From NCBI RefSeq assembly GCF_003259375.1, contig NZ_QLLN01000006.1:124001-188000 (forward strand): a stretch of DNA of 64,000 bases, written 5' to 3'. The translations under genes were made by a program, and so were the position numbers. Below, piece after piece: positions 37,042 through 46,274 of the stretch. This stretch comes from Arenibacter echinorum. GTDB taxonomy: Bacteria; Bacteroidota; Bacteroidia; Flavobacteriales; Flavobacteriaceae. Numbering within the stretch: position 1 is the stretch's first letter; every line of letters starts with the position of its first letter. Below the pieces are notes generated by a model. It did not search any database and was not told the origin of the DNA. It saw only the letters and a list, made by a program, of their open reading frames with translations.

Positions 37042-37533
37042 TTAAATTAATTTGTCCAACTTTTCTTCTATCAGCTGAATTTGCGGCAAAGTGTGGCGCA
37101 CCAAAAGAATTAAGTGTCCTTTTTTTAGTGCCTTGAGATAAAAATTAACCTTATCCTCCGTTATGCCCAATCCCCTTAAAATTCCATACGGTCCGGCCGA
37201 CATAGATCCCAGTGGTCTCCCCGATATATCAAATAAAAATTGGGAGGCCAAGGCACCAGCAATAAAGAGAGTCCCAAACTCTGTATGGGGAAATACGCCA
37301 AAATTTACCTTTTCTTTTAAAACCCTGTTCCAATAAGCATTCCAGTCCGATTCTTGAAGTAAATCCTTTTTGCCATTGGCAACAAGGTTGTTTCCAAGTT
37401 TTCCCAGGACAGATATTTGCGGCCTTTCCATATCTTCCTCAAGAATAATTTCAATGGCCTTACGCAACATCTTTAGATGCTCATAATCCCTCAAAATAAA
37501 ATTATACACCGCTTTATTTACCCTAGTATTCAT
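37042..37533 (-). CDS. Glycine-zipper-containing protein, possible general stress protein
   Basis: The 163-residue protein has a helical N-terminus and then a stretch rich in Gly, Phe and Ala (GVFPHTEFGTLFIAGALASQ). A glycine-zipper-like segment (RPLGSMSAGPYGILRGLGI) and a final helix-strand unit (YLKALKKGHLILLVRHT) follow. This order is reminiscent of YflT/GSP17M-like general stress proteins, in which a Gly-rich insertion precedes a 'G-h-h-L-V' strand, but I cannot confirm the family. It is divergent from the YtxH operon; operator copy 8 has a one-mismatch -7 box toward it. Confidence 0.65.
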   Translation of the reverse strand: MNTRVNKAVYNFILRDYEHLKMLRKAIEIILEEDMERPQISVLGKLGNNLVANGKKDLLQESDWNAYWNRVLKEKVNFGVFPHTEFGTLFIAGALASQFLFDISGRPLGSMSAGPYGILRGLGITEDKVNFYLKALKKGHLILLVRHTLPQIQLIEEKLDKLI

Positions 37534-37610
37534 TTGATAAAGAATGATGAAATGGCTAGGTTGGTATATTCGTCCAACCCTAATTTAAGAACTAATGCCT
37601 GTAAATGATA

Positions 37611-37622
37611 TGATTTATATCA
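37611..37622. promoter_or_regulatory. CRP/FNR-like operator plus promoters, copy 8 (divergent)
   Basis: TGATTTATATCA. On the plus side a perfect -7 box TATTTTTG (37646-37653) ends 36.5 bp from the centre. On the minus side TAAATTAG (37587 to 37580, one mismatch) has the same offset. It is placed almost midway between the two start codons (77 and 74 bp). Confidence 0.87.
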
Positions 37623-37696
37623 TTTCCAAAGCATTTTAATAGACTTATTTTTGAGTATCATTTTAAAATATGTAATAATCAAAAAAATCAGTAATC

Positions 37697-38026
37697 ATGA
37701 CAAACAACGACGGAAATATTCTTTTAGCTTTATTGACAGGTGCTGCCATAGGTGCAGGAATTGGAATCTTGTATGCGCCGGATAAGGGCACAGAGACTAG
37801 GCACAAAATAAAGCAAAAGGTGGGGGAGACCACGCACGACTTATCAGAAAGAATCTCCCATGCCAAGGAAGAACTTACCAAAACTGCCAATGAGAAAAAA
37901 GATGCCTTTGACCGTAAGTTGGATGAAGCTATCTCCACTATGAGCTACAAGGCAGATGACATTATTGCTACCTTGGAGCGCAAATTGGAAGACTTAAAAA
38001 AGAAAAACGCCCAATTTCAAAAATAA
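37697..38026 (+). CDS. YtxH-domain protein
   Basis: The 109-residue protein has a glycine-rich N-terminal membrane helix (LLALLTGAAIGAGIGILYAPDKG) and a long charged amphipathic tail (KIKQKVGETTHDLSERISHAKEEL). This is the YtxH/general-stress pattern. It is probably anchored in the inner membrane with a coiled-coil cytoplasmic or periplasmic arm. It is the first gene of a three-gene envelope-stress operon (next gene 6 bp on) under operator copy 8. Confidence 0.88.
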   Translation: MTNNDGNILLALLTGAAIGAGIGILYAPDKGTETRHKIKQKVGETTHDLSERISHAKEELTKTANEKKDAFDRKLDEAISTMSYKADDIIATLERKLEDLKKKNAQFQK

Positions 38027-38032
38027 GGTAAT

Positions 38033-38377
38033 ATGGCCTTGGAAGAACTTAAGAGAGACCTTACAGAGGCAGAAGCCGATGTAAGGTCTTATCTAGAAAA
38101 TAGCGAGGAATATGCCAAGCTGAAAATATTTAAGGTACTTATGGAGCTTGTAACCGTATTTGCCCAAACCCTTTTAATTGGGGCCTTGGCCCTACTTGCC
38201 TTGGTTTTGATATCTTGGGCCGCATCCAATGCCCTGAATGAAGCATTGGAAAGTGCCTACCTTGGTTATTTGCTCATAGGTACGGGCTATGTACTAATAG
38301 CCATCATTTGTTATTTTCTAAGGAATAGGCTCAATAGGCCATTACTGCGTACATTTTCCAAACATTATTTTGATTAA
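38033..38377 (+). CDS. Holin-X-like (phage holin family) membrane protein
   Basis: The 114-residue protein has an N-terminal amphipathic helix (LTEAEADVRSYLENSEEYAKLKIF), then two membrane helices with the loop AASNALNEALESAYLGYL, and a basic C-terminus. This is the 'putative Actinobacterial Holin-X / phage holin family' layout found beside YtxH proteins in Bacteroidota; there is no phage context here. It is the second gene of the YtxH operon. Confidence 0.82.
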   Translation: MALEELKRDLTEAEADVRSYLENSEEYAKLKIFKVLMELVTVFAQTLLIGALALLALVLISWAASNALNEALESAYLGYLLIGTGYVLIAIICYFLRNRLNRPLLRTFSKHYFD

Positions 38378-38381
38378 GACC

Positions 38382-38600
38382 ATGGGGAAACAATACAACT
38401 CTTTTAAAGAAATTGATGAAAGACTAATGGTCTTAAAGCTACAGCGCAAAATTGAAATTGAAAGTCTTAAACTCAATATCAATCAGGCAAAGGCAAATCT
38501 AAGACCTCTGCAATTGGCGGGGAGCCTTAAGGGTAGCCTTCAGCAAATGCTGTTGATCTATGCCATAAGAAAATTAAAGTCCATTTTTAATAGAAGGTAG
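38382..38600 (+). CDS. Small basic protein, third gene of the YtxH operon
   Basis: The 72-residue protein from ATG 38382 (a TTG at 38370 is in frame but lies inside the upstream stop region) is basic and helical. It has YNSFKEIDERLMVLKLQRKIEIESLKL at the start, in line with small proteins that regularly follow YtxH and holin-X genes in Bacteroidota. There is no clear membrane helix apart from LQQMLLIYAI. The function is unknown. Confidence 0.72.
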   Translation: MGKQYNSFKEIDERLMVLKLQRKIEIESLKLNINQAKANLRPLQLAGSLKGSLQQMLLIYAIRKLKSIFNRR

Positions 38601-38636
38601 CCACAAAGCGCGTCAAGCTTTTGCCCAATGTCCACC

Positions 38637-39704
38637 TTAAAAATCCGCTACCTCCCTGAGTCCCTTTTCATTTAAAATAATGATCCTTCTTCCGTGGTCG
38701 GTGGCAATAAGGCCTTCGTCCTTAAAATCGGATAGGGTTCGAATAGCTGTTTCAGTAGCGGTACCGATCATACCGGCAAAATCCTCCCTTGGAATTCCTA
38801 TTCCGCCCATGGGTTTGTCCTGTATAACATGTTTATCATAAAGTTCCAAAAGGGCCTTTGCCGCCCTTTGCCTTACCGAGGCAAAAGCCATATCCACCAA
38901 TTGCTCCTGTAGGTGCATTAAATTATTGGATATCATTCCTATGAATTTCTGTGAAACGGCAGAGTTACCATAGATTAATTTGGTAAAATCCTTCCTAGGT
39001 ATGGCGCACATTTCGGCATCCTCCAAAACAGTGGCATTTTCAACATAAACTTTATCGGAATTCAATAAAGATATTTGTCCAACAAAATCTCCCGGACCAT
39101 ATATTCCGGTTACAAATTCCTTTCCGGATTCCGTACTCTTGTAGGTCTTTACACTACCCTTTTCTATAAAATACAAGGATTTTGCGTTATCGCCTTCCCA
39201 AAAAACAATATCCTTTTTATGATACGTTTTAAGGGGATAATCCTTGGGTAGACTTTTCAAATCGTGGTATTGGGAAGCCTCGTCCAGAAATTTATTGAGG
39301 CCTTCCAAGTTTTTGGCAATCTCTTTTTTTAGAAAGTCGCTCTTTCGTAAACGGGAGGATATGGCTTCGAGTAATTCCTTTTCCTCAAAAGGTTTCGTCA
39401 GATAATCGTCGGCCCCCAAATTCATTCCCAACCTCACCTCTGCCCTATCGGTTTTTGCCGTTAGAAATATAAAGGGTATGCTGGAGGTGGCACTATTTTT
39501 ACCCAACAGTTCCAAGACTCCATAGCCGTCCAGTTCTGGCATCATAATATCACATATGATTACGTCTGGCTTAAATTTTTCTGCAAGTTCTACCCCTATT
39601 TTTCCATTCTCGGCAGTAGCTACATCGTAATTGGCCAATTCCAATATGTCCGCTGTATTTTCCCTTACATCCTTGTTATCCTCAATTAATAGAATTTTTT
39701 TCAT
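38637..39704 (-). CDS. Response regulator with receiver, cNMP-binding and CRP/FNR HTH domains
   Basis: The 355-residue regulator has a receiver domain (residues 1-120; phospho-acceptor Asp52, Lys104). A cyclic-nucleotide-binding-like beta-roll follows (about 155-265, FWEGDNAKSLYFIEKGSVK and GPGDFVGQISLL), then a CRP-type helix-turn-helix (275-350). The recognition helix reads T-E-T-A-I-R with Glu318 and Arg322 at the positions that contact the TGA half-site in CRP and FNR. No Fe-S cysteine cluster of the FNR type is present. Its gene overlaps the 3' end of the LOV-PAS kinase gene by 23 bp, so they are a cognate pair. It is proposed to bind TGAYNNNNRTCA. A near-identical architecture is encoded at 59576-60628. 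Confidence 0.93.
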   Translation of the reverse strand: MKKILLIEDNKDVRENTADILELANYDVATAENGKIGVELAEKFKPDVIICDIMMPELDGYGVLELLGKNSATSSIPFIFLTAKTDRAEVRLGMNLGADDYLTKPFEEKELLEAISSRLRKSDFLKKEIAKNLEGLNKFLDEASQYHDLKSLPKDYPLKTYHKKDIVFWEGDNAKSLYFIEKGSVKTYKSTESGKEFVTGIYGPGDFVGQISLLNSDKVYVENATVLEDAEMCAIPRKDFTKLIYGNSAVSQKFIGMISNNLMHLQEQLVDMAFASVRQRAAKALLELYDKHVIQDKPMGGIGIPREDFAGMIGTATETAIRTLSDFKDEGLIATDHGRRIIILNEKGLREVADF

Positions 39705-42435
39705 TTTCGTATATATTTACCGGAAGCATTAAACTGAAGGTACTACCCACTCCTAATTCACTGTTAAAGCTAACACCACCGCTTAAAAGCTCCGTATACT
39801 GTTTCACAATATGAAGTCCAAGACCTGTGCCCTGAATATTGGTGGCGTTCTCTGCACGAAAAAAGCGGTTAAAAAGATTTTTTTGCTCCTCTTTGGGTAT
39901 CCCAATGCCTTTGTCCTTAATATTTATGGATAAGTCTTTACCATTAACCTTAATTTCAATGATGATCTCCTTTTGCTCCTCCGAATATTTTATGGCATTG
40001 GAGAGAAGATTTATAAGGATATGATTCAATAGTTTCGGATCCAGATAAACCGATATTGAAGGTTGGGAATGCTTTAATACAATGTCCTGGCCTTCTTTTT
40101 TGTTCGGCTCCAATTCATCGATTAACATTTTAACAAACTGTATTAACTCAAAAGACTTTGGTTTTACCTGCACTTTGCCCTCTTCCAATTTGCTCAAGGA
40201 CAGAAAATCATTAAGAATAACAACTAGATCCTTTACATTATTTCTAATTCTGGAAACGTGCTTCATCCTCCTATCTTCCTTACCGGGTTCATTTTGTTTT
40301 CCTATTAGGATTGCAGAAGATAGAATGGCACTTAGTGGGGTTCGGAATTCATGGGAGGCCATCGAAATAAAACGGGATTTCAGCTCATTTAGTTCCTTTT
40401 CCACCTTGAGTGTCTTTTCCAATTTATGCTGAACCTCTTTCTGCTCGGTAACATTGTTGTAAACGAACAAGGCCCACTTTATTTCCTTTTCATCGGAATA
40501 GAGCGGTGTGGAATTTACCGCATAACACTGATTTTGAAAATCCACTTCAAATGAAATATTGCTCCCCCTTAATGTTTTTCGAATATCGGATTTAATTTTA
40601 TTGATCTGCCATTTTGAAAAAACCGGGATATGATCAATGGGTATTCCTTCAAAATCTGACTTATTAATATTGATCCGGTCCATTTCCTCCCCTTCCACAT
40701 AAACCAGTTCATAATCGGAATTAAAGACCATAATTACCCCATTGGGAAAATTGTGCGCTATCGCGGTAAACAATGCCCTACTCAGCTTGGCCTTCCTTTC
40801 CGCTCTTTGTGTCTCTACCAACTGATCTTCCAGGCTTAAACTGGTAGACACCAATTTTTGCACTGTGGATTGAACCTCCCTAGTACGTTCTTCAACGGTA
40901 TTCTCTAAATGAAGGGCATATTCCTCCAATTTTTTCTTGGCATCCTGAATTTCTGTTACATCGTTCAGAACCCCTATAAAATGGGTTAATTTTTCGTTTT
41001 TATCATATAGAGGGGTAATGAACAGATCGTTCCAAAAGAGGGCGCCATCCTTTCTATAATTTCTTACCAACACCCTACAAGGCGTTCCCTCCTTCACGGC
41101 TCGGGCCAATTGGGCAATTCCAAGCTGATCACGATCGTCGTTCTGTAAAAATCTACAGTTTTTGCCCGTCACTTCTTCAGTCCCATATCCGGTAATATCT
41201 GTAAAAGACTTGTTGCAATAAATTATAGGCTGATCAGGAAGTTTGGCATCCACAATAATGATACCGTTCCCGACAGCTTCCAAGGCCCGATTTCTAATAT
41301 TCAAGGTATTCTGTAAGAATGTAGTTTCGGTAATATCCAAGCCCGAGCTTACCACCCCAATAATTTCATTATTTCCATTCCTCAAGGTAGCATTGCTCCA
41401 TTGAATTAGTCGCTCTTCCCCACCTTTGGCAACTATATGGTTTTCGTAAATATTGGGCACTTCCAACTTCTCCTGGAAAATGACTTCAAAGAGTTCTGTT
41501 ATTCGCTTTTTATCCCTGGCCGGTATAAAATTTCCAAACCAATTTTTATTCAAAATAGCATCTTGTTCCAATCCCAAAATTTCACAGGTCCTTTTATTGA
41601 CCAGTTCAACAGTATGGTCCTTATTGATCACTAGAAACATTGTAGGAGAAGAATCCATATATTGACGTAGCAATTTTTTCTCCTTGTCCAGGGCCATTTC
41701 TATTTCCTTCCCCTTTGTTATATCCTGCATAAAACCTTCCAAACCGCAGACATTTCCCTGCTCGTCCATTACGCAGGAAACCTGTTCCCATATCCATTTT
41801 ATTTGCTTGTTTGCAGTAGCGATCCTATAAGTGAGTTGATACTGTTTCTTATCCGCCATTCCCTTCTCCACCTCAAGCAAAATCCTGGACAAATCTTCAG
41901 GATGAATTAAGATATCCCAACTTATATCCGGGCTATCATAAAATTGCGCCGGAGAATATCCAGTTATGTTTAAGCAGGCTTCACTGATAAATTCAATGTT
42001 CCAAGGTCTATCAGTTTTAGAGCGATATACAATTCCGGACACATTGGAAATCAACGTTCTAAACTTTCTATCACTTTCAAATACTGAAATATCGGCCGGT
42101 TTACAATAAATGACTTTTAGGTTCTGAGATTTTACTACAGTTGGGACGATCCTGATATCGATTGGAAATTTTACGCCATTCCTGTCCCGGCCATAGAACT
42201 GATTGGGGCCCACGACAACCTTATTCATCTCTGCACCAACAGCATTTAGCTTCCAATCAGGAATAATAAATTGGATATCCCGCTGTACCAACTCCCCTTC
42301 AACATATCCGAACATCTTTTGGGCAGACATGTTGGCAATGAGAATAGATCCATGTTGATCCACCACAAATAATCCAGCTAAGGAAGATTCAAAAATGGAT
42401 TGAAAGAGATCGCTATTTGTTAACTGTTCATTCAT
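39682..42435 (-). CDS. Multi-PAS histidine kinase with a LOV domain
   Basis: The 917-residue sensor is soluble, with no membrane helix. It has five PAS units (about 7-115, 122-243, 255-370, 381-495, 550-665), then HisKA with His695 in SHEFRTP and an HATPase domain (N-box NLLSNAIKYS, G1 DKGIGIP, G2 GTGLGL). The fourth PAS is a LOV domain: GKNCRFLQ at 424-431 with the photoactive Cys427, NYRKDG (Asn459) and FWN (Asn469). The conserved Gln of the last strand is replaced by Leu490 (FIGVLNDVT). A coiled coil links LOV to the fifth PAS. The kinase probably senses blue light through FMN, plus other signals, and phosphorylates the overlapping response regulator. Operator copy 9 with a perfect -7 box predicts autoregulation. 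Confidence 0.93.
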   Translation of the reverse strand: MNEQLTNSDLFQSIFESSLAGLFVVDQHGSILIANMSAQKMFGYVEGELVQRDIQFIIPDWKLNAVGAEMNKVVVGPNQFYGRDRNGVKFPIDIRIVPTVVKSQNLKVIYCKPADISVFESDRKFRTLISNVSGIVYRSKTDRPWNIEFISEACLNITGYSPAQFYDSPDISWDILIHPEDLSRILLEVEKGMADKKQYQLTYRIATANKQIKWIWEQVSCVMDEQGNVCGLEGFMQDITKGKEIEMALDKEKKLLRQYMDSSPTMFLVINKDHTVELVNKRTCEILGLEQDAILNKNWFGNFIPARDKKRITELFEVIFQEKLEVPNIYENHIVAKGGEERLIQWSNATLRNGNNEIIGVVSSGLDITETTFLQNTLNIRNRALEAVGNGIIIVDAKLPDQPIIYCNKSFTDITGYGTEEVTGKNCRFLQNDDRDQLGIAQLARAVKEGTPCRVLVRNYRKDGALFWNDLFITPLYDKNEKLTHFIGVLNDVTEIQDAKKKLEEYALHLENTVEERTREVQSTVQKLVSTSLSLEDQLVETQRAERKAKLSRALFTAIAHNFPNGVIMVFNSDYELVYVEGEEMDRININKSDFEGIPIDHIPVFSKWQINKIKSDIRKTLRGSNISFEVDFQNQCYAVNSTPLYSDEKEIKWALFVYNNVTEQKEVQHKLEKTLKVEKELNELKSRFISMASHEFRTPLSAILSSAILIGKQNEPGKEDRRMKHVSRIRNNVKDLVVILNDFLSLSKLEEGKVQVKPKSFELIQFVKMLIDELEPNKKEGQDIVLKHSQPSISVYLDPKLLNHILINLLSNAIKYSEEQKEIIIEIKVNGKDLSINIKDKGIGIPKEEQKNLFNRFFRAENATNIQGTGLGLHIVKQYTELLSGGVSFNSELGVGSTFSLMLPVNIYENEKNSIN

Positions 42436-42590
42436 TGTACTTTTGCTGTTCTTTACTAATTGGTCCTGACGAAACCAAAAGGAAGTGCTGCTAAGTTGTT
42501 TCGTTACATATCTACTGCCAATTGAAGCCTATGTTCCGGTAATATGGCACTCAGTTACACAAATGTATTGTGCACTACATCCGAAAGAAA

Positions 42591-42602
42591 TGATATCGGT
42601 CA
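42591..42602 (-). promoter_or_regulatory. CRP/FNR-like operator plus promoter, copy 9
   Basis: TGATATCGGTCA. On the minus strand a perfect -7 box TACATTTG (42567 to 42560) ends 36.5 bp from the centre and leads to the LOV kinase gene with a leader of about 120 nt. No -7 box is found at this offset on the plus side, so the patatin gene is probably not a target. Confidence 0.82.
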
Positions 42603-42695
42603 TAACCCCTACCTAGATTGTAAAAACCTGACAATGGTCATATGCGTATTTCTTTAGATGGAATAATTTTGATTCAAATTCTAAATAAAAGGTTT

Positions 42696-43505
42696 ATGAC
42701 AACAGGGTTGGTCCTTTCTGGTGGCGGTATACGGGGTGTTGCCCATATTGGGGCCATAAAGGCGTTGGAGGAATACGGTATTTACCCTTCACATATTGCA
42801 GGCACTAGTGCAGGAGCCATAGTTGGTGCCTTGTACGCTTCTGGCTGTACTTGGGAGCAAATGTTGGATTTTTTTAAGACTACAGAGATTTTTAGTTTTA
42901 ATAAGTATGCCATGGGAAAACCTGGCTTCCTAGATACAGAAAAATTTCATGATCAATTAAAGGCCTACATACCCCATGACACCTTCGAATCTTTGGAAAA
43001 GCAACTTTATGTAACAGCTACCAATTTGCTTGATGGTACGCTAAATGTCTTTAATCAGGGCGAACTTATAAAACCCGTTTTGGCATCAGCAGCTGTTCCC
43101 GGACTATTTGCGCCAGTACAAATCGACAAAGGTTATTACGTAGATGGTGGCACCTTGAATAATTTTCCGGTAGACCTAATAAAAAAATACTGTGATCGGA
43201 TTGTGGGAGTTTATGTAAATCCGTTCAATCATGTAAGCATCAAAGAACTGAATCATGTAAACAAGGTTTTGGAAAGGGCATATCATGTAATGGTAGCCAA
43301 TGAAACGACCAAAAAATTTATAGACTGTGATCTATTGATCCGTCCTTCCAACATGGATCGTTATAGTATGTTCACTTTGAAAAATTTAGACATTATCTTG
43401 GATTTGGGCTATAATGCCACCATAAAAGCACTGGACAATAGTCCCCTGGCCTCCGAATTATTATCTGCGGCAGAATTGGAAGCTATGAACGGTTTTTCAA
43501 TGTAA
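42696..43505 (+). CDS. Patatin-like phospholipase (RssA-like)
   Basis: The ~270-residue lipid acyl hydrolase has the glycine-rich oxyanion loop SGGGIRGVAHIGAI, the nucleophile motif GTSAGAIVGALYA (G-x-S-x-G) and the catalytic Asp in VDGGTLNNFPVD. A longer frame begins at 42642, but the family core starts at MTTGLVLSGGG, so ATG 42696 is preferred. It is cytosolic and probably acts on phospholipids or other acyl esters. It stands between the LOV-kinase operon and a convergent ATPase gene. Confidence 0.87.
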   Translation: MTTGLVLSGGGIRGVAHIGAIKALEEYGIYPSHIAGTSAGAIVGALYASGCTWEQMLDFFKTTEIFSFNKYAMGKPGFLDTEKFHDQLKAYIPHDTFESLEKQLYVTATNLLDGTLNVFNQGELIKPVLASAAVPGLFAPVQIDKGYYVDGGTLNNFPVDLIKKYCDRIVGVYVNPFNHVSIKELNHVNKVLERAYHVMVANETTKKFIDCDLLIRPSNMDRYSMFTLKNLDIILDLGYNATIKALDNSPLASELLSAAELEAMNGFSM

Positions 43506-43614
43506 GCTTTAAATCCATCGTATTGGAACTCAAGGATTCCCCTTTATTTTTATGTACATTTATGCAAGACAGAAAAAAATTCGAAGTATTATTATTTTGT
43601 CAAACATGAAAATA

Positions 43615-46254
43615 TTATATCCTTGCCCGCTTAAATAATTGCGCCAAAACCATTGCCCCTAGGGCAAATAGCACGGAATATCCCAATTGTTCCATTGACA
43701 GCATGCGCAACGAAAATGCCGCTGCCAAATGAGTGCTAAGATTGGCTCCCAGAGTCAGGAGCAAGGATAGTAGAATTGCTCCCCAAACCCACACATTTGT
43801 TGTTATCTCATTTACAAAAAATGCTCCTCTGTGCCTTGCTATATTAAACACATTAAGCAACTGGGCAAATACCAGGGTATAGAAGGCCATATTATTAATG
43901 GTTTCTGCGGAAAATTTTAGAATCCTATCGGCATAAGCAACAATGCCAAGCACCGCAATACTTATACTTAGTCCGTACATTACAACAGAAATCCAATCGT
44001 TTTGATCCAATATGGGGCCCTTAGGGTTTTGGGGAGGCTGTTCCATAATATCCTTCTCTCCCTTTCCAAATCCCAAGGCCAGGGCAGGAAAAATATCAGT
44101 TACTAAATTGAGGAATAATATTTGTAACGGTAATAACGGAGCTGGCAAATTTAGCAAGGCCGCAAAACCTACCGTAAGTATTTCAGCTAAATTGCAGGAC
44201 AGTAAGTAAACTACAAATTGGCGAATATTCTGAAATATTACCCTTCCCTGTCTGATTCCCAATTCCATGGCCGTAAACTTATCGTTTTTTAAAATCACAT
44301 CGGCCACTTCTCGGGCAGCCTCGGCACCTCTAACTCCCATGGCCACACCTATGTCGGCTTTTTTTAAAGCCGGGACATCATTAATGCCATCCCCGATCAT
44401 TCCAACGATATGGCCATGTCTCTGATAATAGCTTATTAAATTCAACTTCTGTTCCGGACCGACCCTGGCAAAGACCGAGGCTTTTAAAAGGGACAAATCA
44501 TTTCCATCCGCTCCCTCCATAATTCTTTTGAGGTCCTTGCCATGCCGTATTTTATCAGCAATCGCATCAACCTCCAAAATCCCAACATCCTGAGCTATTT
44601 TCTTTGAGGTACCGGGATGATCACCGGTAACCATAATTACCTTAATGCCCGCCTTCTTGTATATATCCATCACTGCTTTCACATCCTGCCTGGCAGGATC
44701 CAAGAATCCAATTACCCCCAAAAAAGTAAGTCCGTTCAGTATATTGGCCCTTGTGGGTAATTCAACTTCTTCCTTATAAGCAAAAGCAAGGGTGCGCAAA
44801 CCTTGGGAAGCAAGAGTATCTACCTTTTTATTCCACAATAGTTTATGTTCACTGATTGACATTCCTAGCCCATAAACATCAAAATCACAATGGTCCACCA
44901 AACTCTCATATGCCCCTTTAGCATAGACCGTATAGCCTCCTTGTTTTTTATGTGCCGTTGCCATCAACTTTAGTGCAGAATCAAATGGCAGCTCCAATAT
45001 TTCCAGATTATTTTGTTTTACAATTTTGGGGTCATACCCCAAATGTATAGCAAATTGTATCAAAGCCACTTCAATGGAATCGTCCTGTTCATTAATGGCT
45101 GTCGGATCTACATTGTTACAAAGTATCCCAGCCATCATCATTTTATCAAAAACAGGCTTGTCCTTTAAGGAGGTGTAATAGGATTTCTCCTTTTGATAGA
45201 GATTGTCCAAATATGTTTCGTCAAATATCACTGCTGATACCACCATCCGATCTTCGGTCAAGGTTCCCGTTTTGTCCGTAAAAATGATATCCGTAGCACC
45301 CAATGTCTGTACGGCTTCCATTTTTTTTATGATGACCTGTTTTTTGGATAACCTTATCATGCCCCTTGCCAGGGCAATGGTAGCTACAATTGGAAGACCC
45401 TCGGGAATAGCGGCAACCGCCAAAGCCACTCCCGTCTCGATCATAAAAAAAAGATCATTGCCCCTAAAATAGCCTAAGACAATAATTAATCCAGCAATAC
45501 CCAGTGTTAACCCTATAAGCCAATTGCTTAATCGGTTTAATTTCTTCTCCAAAGGAGTTCGCTCCTTATCGGCATCCACACCCATTTGCTGAATGTTCCC
45601 CAATTGTGAATGTTTTCCCGATGCAGTAACAATAGCCTTCCCAAATCCCGAGCTAACCACCGTACCCCTAAAAACCATATTGATCTGATCGGTAATCGGG
45701 GTATTCATTGGTAATGGTTCGGTTACCTTTGCTACCGAAAAACTCTCTCCCGTTAATACGGATTCTTTCACCAACAGATTATCTACATGGATAAGGCGTG
45801 CATCGGCAGGCACAACATCCCCAGGGCTCAAAACAATAATGTCACCGAGTACAATTTCTGCCGCCTTGATATGTGTTCTTTGTCCAGATCTAATTACATG
45901 GGTACTTGTCTGCCCCATTTTTACCAGGGCCTCCAAGGATCTCACGGCCTTAAGTTCCATAAAATATCCTATGGTAACGGAAATAAGTATTACAAAAAAA
46001 ATAGCAGCACTTTCCAATTTATCGCTGAAAATAAAGGCAAGAATTGCTGCCGCAAAAAGAATATAAATAATAGGATCCAAGAGCTGTTCCAAAAAAATGG
46101 CCCATCTTTTCTTGGAACCTTCTTCTGGAATTTGATTGGGTCCATATTTCTTCAAACGCTCTGGAATACCCTCTTTAGCCAAACCCTGTTCCAAATCACT
46201 ATCCAATTGGGCAATAATTTCATCCACAGGAGTAAAAAAGGCATTTTGCAGCAT
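43615..46254 (-). CDS. P2-type cation-transporting ATPase (CtpF/Ca2+-ATPase-like)
   Basis: The ~879-residue pump has all key motifs: TGES (actuator), AAIPEGLPIVATIALARGM (M4, PEGLP as in P2A Ca2+ pumps), TDKTGTLT (phosphorylated Asp), KGAYE (nucleotide binding), VTGDHPGT and GDGINDVPALKKADIGVAMG. Ten membrane helices are expected. The frame extends upstream to 46302, but M at 46254 (MLQNAFFTPVDEI) begins the family N-terminus. It follows hsp20 on the same strand, separated by an attenuator-like hairpin. Substrate is probably Ca2+ or another divalent cation. A P2 ATPase (ctpF) is also a DosR-regulon member in mycobacteria. Confidence 0.9.
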   Translation of the reverse strand: MLQNAFFTPVDEIIAQLDSDLEQGLAKEGIPERLKKYGPNQIPEEGSKKRWAIFLEQLLDPIIYILFAAAILAFIFSDKLESAAIFFVILISVTIGYFMELKAVRSLEALVKMGQTSTHVIRSGQRTHIKAAEIVLGDIIVLSPGDVVPADARLIHVDNLLVKESVLTGESFSVAKVTEPLPMNTPITDQINMVFRGTVVSSGFGKAIVTASGKHSQLGNIQQMGVDADKERTPLEKKLNRLSNWLIGLTLGIAGLIIVLGYFRGNDLFFMIETGVALAVAAIPEGLPIVATIALARGMIRLSKKQVIIKKMEAVQTLGATDIIFTDKTGTLTEDRMVVSAVIFDETYLDNLYQKEKSYYTSLKDKPVFDKMMMAGILCNNVDPTAINEQDDSIEVALIQFAIHLGYDPKIVKQNNLEILELPFDSALKLMATAHKKQGGYTVYAKGAYESLVDHCDFDVYGLGMSISEHKLLWNKKVDTLASQGLRTLAFAYKEEVELPTRANILNGLTFLGVIGFLDPARQDVKAVMDIYKKAGIKVIMVTGDHPGTSKKIAQDVGILEVDAIADKIRHGKDLKRIMEGADGNDLSLLKASVFARVGPEQKLNLISYYQRHGHIVGMIGDGINDVPALKKADIGVAMGVRGAEAAREVADVILKNDKFTAMELGIRQGRVIFQNIRQFVVYLLSCNLAEILTVGFAALLNLPAPLLPLQILFLNLVTDIFPALALGFGKGEKDIMEQPPQNPKGPILDQNDWISVVMYGLSISIAVLGIVAYADRILKFSAETINNMAFYTLVFAQLLNVFNIARHRGAFFVNEITTNVWVWGAILLSLLLTLGANLSTHLAAAFSLRMLSMEQLGYSVLFALGAMVLAQLFKRARI

Positions 46255-46274
46255 AGGAAAAATAATTAGATTAC

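Noticed and set aside
38033-38377. Holin-like protein as evidence of a prophage
   Set aside because: It belongs to the YtxH-linked holin-X type of envelope protein; no other phage gene is nearby.
42591-42695. Operator copy 9 as activator of the patatin gene
   Set aside because: No TAnnTTTG is present at the standard offset on the plus strand, whereas the minus strand has a perfect one.
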